NCBI GenBank assembly: GCA_016709445.1
Contig: JADJMV010000001.1
Span: 977,398 to 1,041,397 of the forward strand
Origin: Phycisphaerales bacterium
GTDB lineage: Bacteria; Planctomycetota; Phycisphaerae; Phycisphaerales; UBA1924
Reading direction: 5' to 3'
DNA length: 64,000 bases
Positions 55,670 through 62,940 of this stretch are shown in pieces (positions within the stretch are counted from its first letter, which is position 1; each line of letters opens with the position of its first letter). The notes beneath the pieces were generated by a model. That model was given only the letters and a program-made list of their open reading frames with translations, ran no database searches and was not told the DNA's origin. A program made the translations under genes and the position numbers.

Positions 55670-56352
55670 GTTTCGGTTCCGCGCCCGATGGGCACCTCGT
55701 AGCCGACCCCGCGTCGCGTCACGATCGCCCGGGTGCATCCGGCGGCCGCGAGCTTGCGCCGGATCGACGAGACGAGCGAATCGATCGCGTTGCTCCACAC
55801 CGCCGAGGCCTCGTCGTACACGGTCTCCTCGATCTTGGCACGCCTCACCGGGCGTCCGGCCTGGAGCGTGAGGCAGGAAAGCACCGCGAACTCTCTGGGC
55901 GTGAGATCCACGCGGACCTCGCCGACGGTCACGGTCCGCGCGGCGAGATCGAGCGTGAACGCCCCCACATCGAGCTCGCTCGTCTTTCGGCCGTGGGCCC
56001 GGCGGCCGAGTGTCTCGACGCGTGCGAGCAGCTCCGCGAAGGCGAACGGTTTGACGAGGTAGTCGTCGGCGCCCGCACGCAGCCCCTCGACCCGCTGCTC
56101 GATGCGATCGCGGGCGCTCAGGATCAGCACGTGCGCGTCCCACCGTTTGGCCCGCAGTTGCCGGAGCACGGTGAGCCCGTCGATCTCGGGGATCATCAGA
56201 TCGAGCACGACCAGGTCATAGTCGGTGGTCTGGGCGTGGATCATCGCCTGCCGGCCGTCGGCCACGGCGTCGACCGCGTGGCCGGCCTGGGTGAGGCCGT
56301 CCACGAGGCTTTCCCGCAGGACCTCCGAATCTTCAACAACGAGTATGCGCAT
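55666..56352 (-). CDS. OmpR-family response regulator
   Basis: The 228-residue protein has a receiver domain with the acidic pair (VVEDSE), the phospho-Asp in VVLDLMIPEIDGL, a Ser in LILSARD and Lys in YLVKPFAFAELLARV. A winged-helix domain follows (VRVDLTPREFAVLSCL, then SSIRRKLAAAGCTRAIVTRR). It should bind upstream of the operon or of the PepSY-like gene. It is the second gene of the operon after the PepSY-like gene. Confidence 0.92.
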   Translation of the reverse strand: MRILVVEDSEVLRESLVDGLTQAGHAVDAVADGRQAMIHAQTTDYDLVVLDLMIPEIDGLTVLRQLRAKRWDAHVLILSARDRIEQRVEGLRAGADDYLVKPFAFAELLARVETLGRRAHGRKTSELDVGAFTLDLAARTVTVGEVRVDLTPREFAVLSCLTLQAGRPVRRAKIEETVYDEASAVWSNAIDSLVSSIRRKLAAAGCTRAIVTRRGVGYEVPIGRGTET

Positions 56353-56430
56353 GGTGCAATGGTACTTCGTGCCGACGCCGGGCCCCGCGCCCGGCATCAG
56401 TCGGGTGCGGGGCCGCTCGCGCGCTGAGGT

Positions 56431-57285
56431 TCAGTCGTCGTCGTCCTCGTCTTCCTCGTCGCCTTCATGCTTGGCGCCGCCGCGAGCCTTCTCGCCGTCT
56501 TCGTCGCCGCCCGAGGCATGCTCGCCATCAGATTCCTCATCACCGACGAGGCGGTCTTCGATGTCGCCGGTCGCGAAGGCCGCGACCTCGATGGTCTTGC
56601 CGTTCACTTCGACATCCATCTCGTAGTAGAACAACTGGACACCCTCGGCGGCCTTGATCTTGGCACCGGGGTAGTCGTGGAGCACGGCCTTGGTCACGGC
56701 CTCCGGCAACGAGTCGATCGCGACGGGCGACTCGACTTCCATGACATCGCCGCGGTCGGAGAGGGTCATGCTGGCCGTCCCCGCGGGGCGGGCGAACTCG
56801 ATCTCGAACTTGGTCACGCCCTCGTCCACGATGCGCTCGACCTTGGTCGCCTTGGCGTTGCCTGTGCTGCGATTGAACACATCGCGGACGGGCGCCGGCG
56901 CGGCCGCGAAGTCGATCTCCGTCACGTCCTCGGAGTGTGGCGCTTCGGCCCGCCCGTGCTCGGCGGCCTCACCCTGCTCGTTGTCGTCGTCTTCCTGCTC
57001 TTGGCCGAGATACGTCCCGTCCTCGGCGACCAGGAACTCGCCGTCGCCATCGGCGCCCTCGGTCGATACCTCGTAGACGGTCTTGCCGCCCTCCGTGCTC
57101 CGCTCGATCTTCTCGATTTTCAGCCCCTTGGAGTGGTCTTGGATGGCCTGCCGGGCGGCGGCGGGCACATCCTTGAGTTTCACGACCTCGTCCTCATCCC
57201 CACGTGTCGTCGTGAACCCGATGGCGGCCCCGGTCAGAACGACGAGGGCGGTGGCGATTGCGGCCTTGCTGCTCAGGATCTTCAT
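56431..57285 (-). CDS. Exported PepSY-like protein with acidic tail
   Basis: The 284-residue protein has a signal peptide (AAIATALVVLTGAAIGF) and two PepSY-like domains. The first is VVKLKDVPAAARQAIQDHSK with KTVYEVSTEG, the second SLPEAVTKAVLHDYPGAKIK with FYYEMDVEVNG. The C-terminus is very acidic (GDEEDEDDDD). PepSY proteins inhibit proteases or bind metals in the periplasm. Beside a two-component system and RND pump, a metal- or stress-sensing role is plausible. It lies about 80 bp upstream of the regulator gene. Confidence 0.8.
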   Translation of the reverse strand: MKILSSKAAIATALVVLTGAAIGFTTTRGDEDEVVKLKDVPAAARQAIQDHSKGLKIEKIERSTEGGKTVYEVSTEGADGDGEFLVAEDGTYLGQEQEDDDNEQGEAAEHGRAEAPHSEDVTEIDFAAAPAPVRDVFNRSTGNAKATKVERIVDEGVTKFEIEFARPAGTASMTLSDRGDVMEVESPVAIDSLPEAVTKAVLHDYPGAKIKAAEGVQLFYYEMDVEVNGKTIEVAAFATGDIEDRLVGDEESDGEHASGGDEDGEKARGGAKHEGDEEDEDDDD

Positions 57286-57528
57286 CGCTGCTCCTTGTCG
57301 GGCGCTCAGCCCGACCTGTCATCCCCGGCACCACGCCGTGGAGGATGACTCATACGAGGCCGGCGGCCGCGGAACATGAACGAAACATGAGCGCCGAGGC
57401 AGTCTCGAGCGCATGCCGCAAGCGGCCCGCGCTCGGGAGCGGCGGGGTGACCAATCGGGGCCGATTGCCAGAAGGGGGGGTGGCGAGCGGTGGCTGCGGG
57501 CGGCCACGAGGGCGCCCGGCTGGGAGCG

Positions 57529-58206
57529 CTACTTCGCGTCGGGCAGGGGCATGACCTCGATCTTGCGGATGCTCACGCGGCTGCCCGGGTCGTGCTGCTG
57601 GAAGGCGAAGTGGCCGGGGCCGAAGGTCTTGGCGAAGTCGAGGTATTCGTAGAGTTCGTTGCCGTCGATGGTGACCTTGATGCGGGTCATGTCGCGGCCG
57701 CGCCACACGTCGTCGCGGACCTCGATCTCGTACGTGAACCAGGTGTCGGGCTCGACGAGGCGCGAGTAGACGTGGCACATGCCGTAGAGCGAGCCGGTGC
57801 GGATGGGGTCGGAGTGGGTGCTGTCGACCTGGGCCTCGTAGCCGTCGAGGAAGCCGGGCTCGGGGGTGGTGCGGAAGTAGAGGCCGGAGTTGCCGCCGTC
57901 GTTGATCTTCATCTCGACGCGGTAGCGGAAGTTCTCGTAGGGGCCGGTGGTGGAGACGAGCATGGAGGCCTCGCCGGAGCCCTCGATGGCGCCGTCCTTG
58001 ACCTCCCAATGGCTGTCGGGCGAGCCGACGGACTTCCAACCGTCGAGGGACTTGCCGTCGAAGAGGGACACCCATTTGTCGGCTTGGTGGTCAGCCGGGT
58101 GGTCGGTTTGGCTGTCGGGCTTGGCGGCGCCTTGGGCGAGCGCGACGCGGGGGCCGCCGAGGAGGGCGAGGGAGAGGCTGAGGAGTGTGAGGGATTTGTT
58201 GAGCAT
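57529..58206 (-). CDS. DUF1080 (3-keto-disaccharide hydrolase-like) exported protein
   Basis: GGGAGG lies 7 nt before ATG 58206. The 225-residue protein has a signal peptide (LTLLSLSLALLGGPRVALAQ) and a single concanavalin-like domain: WVSLFDGKSLDGWKSVGSPD, GGNSGLYFRTTPEPGFLDGY, then YEIEVRDDVWRGRDMTRIKV and GHFAFQQHDPGSRVSIRKIE. The family occurs in many planctomycete copies and degrades 3-keto sugars or binds polysaccharide. It is a single gene. Confidence 0.88.
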   Translation of the reverse strand: MLNKSLTLLSLSLALLGGPRVALAQGAAKPDSQTDHPADHQADKWVSLFDGKSLDGWKSVGSPDSHWEVKDGAIEGSGEASMLVSTTGPYENFRYRVEMKINDGGNSGLYFRTTPEPGFLDGYEAQVDSTHSDPIRTGSLYGMCHVYSRLVEPDTWFTYEIEVRDDVWRGRDMTRIKVTIDGNELYEYLDFAKTFGPGHFAFQQHDPGSRVSIRKIEVMPLPDAK

Positions 58207-58444
58207 GCGGGTTCCTCCCGGTTGAAGCAGTTGCGCGCCGGCAGGGGCGCCGACGAGCTTGAGAGCATAGCGGGGCCTGGGCACGCGGAGAGACCGGGGC
58301 GGGGCATGTGGTGTCGGTCGCGCCGGCGGGGCGCGGGGGTGGTGGGCCGCGGGCTTGGTGGGCGTTGGCTCGCCACTGAGGCGTGGGAGGTGAGAGCGGC
58401 GGAGGGTGGCTCGCAGGGCCGTGGCACACGGGCAGCAAGGTTGG

Positions 58445-59134
58445 CTAGCTGGTGTTGTGTGTGGGGTGCGCACCGGCCGCGAGCGCGAGGGATTCGGCGC
58501 GCGAGGGTTGGTTGTGGCGGGCGCGGAGTGGGCGGGTGGTGCGCGCCGGGGGCGCGAGTGTCGTGCGGGGGATGGGAGCCGCGGGCGCGGTGTGCGGCAC
58601 GGGGGTGCGCGCGAATGTGCTGGCTGGCTCGGGGGTGCTGATGGGCTTGGACGTGCTGGCCGGCTCGGGGCCGCTTGCGGGCTCGGGCCGATGGGGTGGA
58701 GGGGTCGGGCGCCGGTCGCGCGGGGCGGGGGGCCGGGGCGCGGGGGGCTGGGAGTGCGTCGCGGCTTCGGGGCTCTGCGCTATGGGACGCGCGGGGGCGT
58801 GGGTGTCGGAGGGGGCGCGGCGGGTGGTCGGGCCCAGGAGCAGGCGGACGAGGGTGGCAGCGGCGCGGCGCTTCTCGACGAGGTTGTCGGTCTTGCGGGC
58901 GATCTCGAGGAGCAGGTCGGCGGCCTGGTCGAAGCGGTGCTCGCGCTCGATCTCGGCCCGGAGGGTGCGGAGTTGATGCAGAGCCGGGAGGTAGAGCTGG
59001 ATGTCGGGGCGGGCGAGGAAGGCGGCCTGGGCGAGGGGATCGGAATCGGGGCCGGTCGGATCGGGCGAGATGATGGCCAGGAGGGTGGCGTGGTCGTCGG
59101 GGGAGAGGGGTGGGATGGCGGGAAGGGCTGCCAT
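58445..59134 (-). CDS. Protein of unknown function with helical N-terminus and Pro-rich tail
   Basis: The 229-residue protein has an N-terminal helical domain of about 100 residues (LHQLRTLRAEIEREHRFDQA, then DLLLEIARKTDNLVEKRR). The rest is low-complexity and Pro/Ala/Thr-rich, with EPAS and TPEPAS repeats. No family was recognised. A good sigma-70-type promoter and an inverted repeat lie upstream, so expression seems real. No signal peptide is present. Confidence 0.6.
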   Translation of the reverse strand: MAALPAIPPLSPDDHATLLAIISPDPTGPDSDPLAQAAFLARPDIQLYLPALHQLRTLRAEIEREHRFDQAADLLLEIARKTDNLVEKRRAAATLVRLLLGPTTRRAPSDTHAPARPIAQSPEAATHSQPPAPRPPAPRDRRPTPPPHRPEPASGPEPASTSKPISTPEPASTFARTPVPHTAPAAPIPRTTLAPPARTTRPLRARHNQPSRAESLALAAGAHPTHNTS

Positions 59135-59149
59135 GGCGGATCTGTGCGG

Positions 59150-59178
59150 AGTCTAATAGGGCTTTGAGTCGTTGTCAA
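59150..59178 (-). promoter_or_regulatory. Sigma-70-like promoter of the Pro-rich protein gene
   Basis: On the minus strand TTGACA (59173-59178, perfect consensus) and TAGACT (59150-59155) are 17 nt apart, and the ATG follows 16 nt after the -10 box. This is the clearest promoter seen in the window. Confidence 0.6.
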
Positions 59179-59185
59179 GACACCT

Positions 59186-59200
59186 GTTCATATTTTGAAC
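59186..59200. promoter_or_regulatory. Inverted repeat upstream of the promoter, possible operator
   Basis: GTTCA and TGAAC flank TATTT directly upstream of the -35 box. The 15-bp site is the size of a small dimeric regulator site. No regulator gene is adjacent. Confidence 0.3.
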
Positions 59201-59461
59201 GGATAAGTTTTGGGCGCGGGTCGTGGGCGACTGAGGCGGAAGGAGCATGAAGGACCGGTCGTGGGAGGGCACGACTGCGCTGCGGAGGAGGGGGAGAGGC
59301 GGAGAGCGGGGGAGGCTGCGAGTCTCAGCATGCAAACCAAGTGATTCGGGCCACGCGCCGGTGCGAGATCGCGTGTGGGTGATTGGATCGCCTTGCCGTG
59401 CCGCCCGCCGGGGTCGGATTGTCCAGACCGTCCGCCGCAGGGGTGGGTGGACCGCGTCCCG
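59201..59461. other. Intergenic part of a 327-bp gap
   Basis: It separates the divergently controlled Pro-rich gene from the accessory cassette ending at 59462. No gene or hairpin was seen. It marks the border where base composition and gene content begin to differ. Confidence 0.4.
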
Positions 59462-60196
59462 TTAGGAAGTCGTCGCCGCTGCCCAGTGTTCTCGAATGGA
59501 AGTACCCACGGTATCGAGAGCGGCTGACGAGTCCAGATCGTACAGGGGGACTCGTTTGGCCTCGCTGAGTACCCGGAAACTCACCTGACGATCGATACTC
59601 CTAGTACCCTTCTTGGACTTGACCATCGCCTTTGTTGTGACCCGTTGGCCCTTTGTGTGGCTCGAAGCGTCAAAGGCACGCACGACTCGACGCAGCATGT
59701 ATCGCGCCAATTCCAACTGTTGGCCCGCGGGGGCTTTCGGGTTGGCGGGGCCGCAGCTCCAGTCGCCGACAACGGCGTATTGCAGTTCGGGCTCGGGCGC
59801 CTCGGCTGCGCGAGGATCAAACAGCTTGAGCTTGACGATCAGCATGTGCCGGTCCGAATCGAGTAGTATCGGCTGGGATTTCCTTTTCCTCTGCCCATCT
59901 TCTTCTTCGTCTTCCACATCCGTATCGTCCTCAACAACCTCGTCCTCTTCGAGACTTGGCTCGAATAGCTGGCCAAACCAGTTTCGAACATTGGTGCGTT
60001 CGGTGTCCTTCGCCGCACGAGCGGCAAGCCCACCGATGGCGACCAACGGGTCTGGCTCGGCCTGGAGCGACTCTCGCAACGTCGTGTCGAGTCGACTGAT
60101 CTCTCTGTAGAACTGGTGGACGCTCCCGATTGTGGCAGCGACCGCTGCTCGAAACTCCTCGCGAGAGACGGTCGTAGGTCCCGTTGGGTGTGCCAT
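59462..60196 (-). CDS. Unknown protein with acidic linker, partner of the nuclease-like gene
   Basis: The 244-residue protein has a helical N-terminus (EEFRAAVAATIGSVHQFYRE, then LDTTLRESL). A strongly acidic linker follows (DEVVEDDTDVEDEEEDG), then a beta-rich C-terminal domain (HMLIVKLKLFDPRAAEAPEP, ELQYAVVGDWSCG). A basic segment (QRVTTKAMVKSKKGTRSI) is near the end. It is not a family I recognise. It starts 8 bp after the nuclease-like gene's stop, so the two form one transcript and probably one functional unit. Confidence 0.65.
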   Translation of the reverse strand: MAHPTGPTTVSREEFRAAVAATIGSVHQFYREISRLDTTLRESLQAEPDPLVAIGGLAARAAKDTERTNVRNWFGQLFEPSLEEDEVVEDDTDVEDEEEDGQRKRKSQPILLDSDRHMLIVKLKLFDPRAAEAPEPELQYAVVGDWSCGPANPKAPAGQQLELARYMLRRVVRAFDASSHTKGQRVTTKAMVKSKKGTRSIDRQVSFRVLSEAKRVPLYDLDSSAALDTVGTSIREHWAAATTS

Positions 60197-60204
60197 TTGT
60201 TCTC

Positions 60205-61224
60205 CTACGCACAGCTCGAGGTGAGCCGCTGCATCGCGGCGCTCGCGAGCGATGGGGGGTGCATTGCGACTTCAGAAATGGCGGATCGTAGCGATCCTCC
60301 GCTATCGACAACAACCGTTCGCTCCCGGAGCCAGTTCGACAAGCCATCGGCGTGGCTGTGGAAGGGGTCCATCGCCGCTCGCAGAGAGCGACTGCTGACG
60401 TAGCTACTTGCTCGCTCGTCGGTCCACGCATGCACGAACTCGGCATAGCGTTGAGGACCAAGGTGCGTGGTTGAATTGAGGGGGAACAACGCCGTGACCA
60501 GGTGGCCGGAGGCCTGCCGCCCACGGTGCCAGTGCCTCAGATTGCGAGCACGAGGTCGCCTCTGGTTCTGGCGCCTTGAAGCCACAGAACGCATCGAGCC
60601 CACACAAATCCAGGTACTCAAGCAGCTCTGGACGCCATCGGGGGCGCTCCGTCATGGTCTTGAGTAGCGTATAGAGCGATTGCCAGGTGAGGAGTCGGAG
60701 GTCGGCATCCGGTACGAGGGCGACAGACTCTTTCCACTCGCGGCGAGCCTGAGAAATCCGGCGACCATCCACAAGGTATACAAACGTCCAAGTGCAGTGT
60801 CGGACCGCGGCCGCGATTGCGGATGAAGCCCCACTCCGGTTTGTGCGATGTGGCAAATGCTCCGGTATTGGCTTTGCAGTTGGTCGCGAGCCGGGGTTTC
60901 GGCGTCGACGCTCTGGAGCGAATAGCCGCTCTTTCCCGAGCGATACTTTGCCTCAATGACGAAGAGCCGCGCGCCAATTCGGATCAGGCAATCGGGCTCC
61001 GCAAATGGAAGGCGCGGCCAGAACCAGCCCTCGAGGACGGCGGGTGGGGGATCCATCCCGACCTTGTGGGATGCGCCCTGCTCCGGGGGCAGCCAATCTC
61101 GTAGTACCGTGGTGGCGTCGACCAGCAGAAGCGTCCCAAGGATCGTAGAAGTAAGCGCATCCTCCAGTCGATCCGGTTCCGAGGTCGATTCATCAAGCTT
61201 GCCGTGGAGTAGGGCGTGAAGCAT
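60205..61224 (-). pseudogene. PD-(D/E)XK nuclease-like protein, two frame breaks
   Basis: The N-terminal part from ATG 61224 contains FAEPDCLIRIGARLFVIEAK followed by YRSGKSG, the E-x-D ... E-A-K core of PD-(D/E)XK nucleases, then RDQLQSQYRSICHI. The frame breaks at the run 60829-60832 (one G missing) and continues as ASSAIAAAVRHCTWTFVYLV. A second break near 60505-60520 (one extra base) leads to GHLVTALFPLNSTTHLGPQR. Repaired, it would be about 340 residues. It could be a restriction-type or defence nuclease; the family is not known to me. Confidence 0.6.
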
Positions 61225-61679
61225 CGATGGGTCTCTGCGAAACGTCTCGGCGGGGGCGGGACGAGGAAGGTCCAGCCCGGCGCATCCCGGCGCATGCTGC
61301 ACGCGAGTCTACGGGCAGGATACACCGTGGCAGCGACCGATGCATCGACATCACGGAGCGGGCTCGATGGCATTCACCCGATTCCACCCCGCCAGCGGCG
61401 GTGGACTCGGCTCTCGGGACGGCTTGCTTTGGGCGGCATGGGGTCCGCGGGCGGACTACGCGGGCAAGGGGACAGGGACGGTCGGGTTGGCTTGAGGGTC
61501 GGGGTGGGGTCGCCTTGCCCATGCCACGCTTGGGGGATGGGACGGTTGGGCCGGCCGCCCGCCGGGGCTTGGCGGATTTGGTTTGGCGGATTTGGTTTGG
61601 CGGAATCGGCTTGGGGAATCGGATTGGCGCGTGGGGTGGCCGGGCTTAGTCTGGCTGGCCTTGCGTAAGGGGACAAGCC
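61225..61679. other. Gap of 455 bp with a short tandem repeat
   Basis: It separates the divergent nuclease-like gene and the SUFU-like gene. Apart from the tandem repeat at 61571-61612 no gene, promoter or hairpin was identified with confidence. Confidence 0.4.
61571..61612. repeat. Tandem repeat of 14 bp, three copies
   Basis: The unit GGCGGATTTGGTTT occurs twice exactly, and a third copy is diverged (GGCGGAATCGGCTT). It lies just upstream of the SUFU-like gene. Confidence 0.7.
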
Positions 61680-62437
61680 ATGTTTGGAAGGCTCTTTGGG
61701 CGCAGCCTGCGGTGGATGCTGATTCCGCGGCGGATGAGGCGTTTGCGGATGCGAAGCAGGCGGCGCTGGAGAGGCCGCTGGGGCCGATGGACGAGATGGT
61801 GGTGCACTCGCTGATCCCGTTCTTCCTGGGCGGGGGGCTGGATCTCTACACGTTCAGCAAGTGCATGCCAGGACGGTGGTGGCGACGCAGGAGCTGATCG
61901 GGCGGGGGAAGCAGGCGCGGCCGCGGGAGGGGCGGATCGGGGCGTATGAGCTGGTCGCGTGTTTCAAGCCGGGTGTGGAGGTCGAGACGGAGCCCGGAGA
62001 AGGGGACGAAGTCGGGCTGGTCACAGGTGGGGAGCGTGACGGGATCGGGCTGGTGCGGGCGATGCTCGACCCGATCGCGCGGTACGCATTCATGGCGAAG
62101 CTCAACCCCGGGGAGACAGCGGAGGTGCCGATGGGGGAGGGGGAGCCGAACCTGGGGGTGATGTTTGATGAGTTCCGTCCTGAGGAGCGAGGCTTGGCCC
62201 CCTTCGAGATCGGGGGCGAGCGGTTCAGGGCTCTTGTGCGTGCCGCTGCACAAATCTGAGTTGGCGTTCGCACGCCGGGAGGGGACGGGGAAGCTCAAGG
62301 AAAGGTTGGTGGGGGCGGGGTTTGGCCGTGGGCGGATTTGGGGAGGAGGCAGTGGAGTGGGCGGGGGGGGCACTACTGCGCCGCGTGACGAAGGAGGTGG
62401 GGAGGGGAGGAGGTGCGGCGAGTCGTGGCCCTGGTGA
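61680..62437 (+). pseudogene. Suppressor-of-fused-like (SUFU) protein, three frame breaks
   Basis: AAGGGGA lies shortly before ATG 61680. The reading needs an extra G in 61698-61700, an extra G at 61871-61872 and one G less in 62228-62230. It then reads continuously: ADEAFADAKQAALERPLGPM, LGGGLDLYTFSKCMPG, TVVATQELIGRG, GRIGAYELVACFKPG and finally LLCVPLHKSELAFARREGTG with KLKERLVG. The strand order and the end resemble bacterial SUFU domains, which often act as immunity proteins. The true end is probably before 62437. Three errors within 550 bp suggest poor sequence quality here. Confidence 0.45.
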
Positions 62438-62940
62438 TGCCACCCGCCAAGGCGTCGTACCAGTGGGCGTGGAAGAAGCAGCACCGCCCCGGGAGCACCA
62501 ACGATCACCAAGCACTACGGCGAAGCAAATACGGGCGGCGCAACAGGTTCGACCACAATCCGAGGCGTAGTTCGGCGTTACGTGGCGTCTGGTGATGCCC
62601 CCGCCTTTCTCCAGGAACTTTCCCGAAAGTCCACTTCCCCGGTGCCTTCATTGGCGATCGACCGGTTCCCAGAGCAGGAGGTGCGTGGTAGGAGCCCGGC
62701 AAACCGCTTCCACTTCACCAGTGCCGAGATGGAAGCCCCTTGGCTTCGAGGCGGCGGAGGACGACTAACCCGGAGCGACTCGCGGGTTCTTCTTGAACGA
62801 TAACACATCAACACCTTGCTCAGCTATCCCGTCAGCCCCAGATCCTGAATACCACTGAGGATCAGCAAGACCTGTCTCCTGAACCAGAGCCGCTGCTTGC
62901 GGAGACCATTTTCGAACCATCAGGATCGATCGGAAGGTTT
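62438..62940. other. Unassigned region of about 500 bp
   Basis: Overlapping frames on both strands have coding-like pieces (plus strand, about 62500-62800: TITKHYGEANTGG, later FLQELSRKSTSPVPSLAIDR), but none has a start site or recognised domain. Frame breaks make a call unsafe. It may hold the N-terminus of the ATPase that follows. Confidence 0.3.

Noticed and set aside
4925..62437. Programmed ribosomal frameshifting as the cause of the broken genes
   Set aside because: Too many unrelated genes are affected, in both directions and without a common slippery site or downstream structure.
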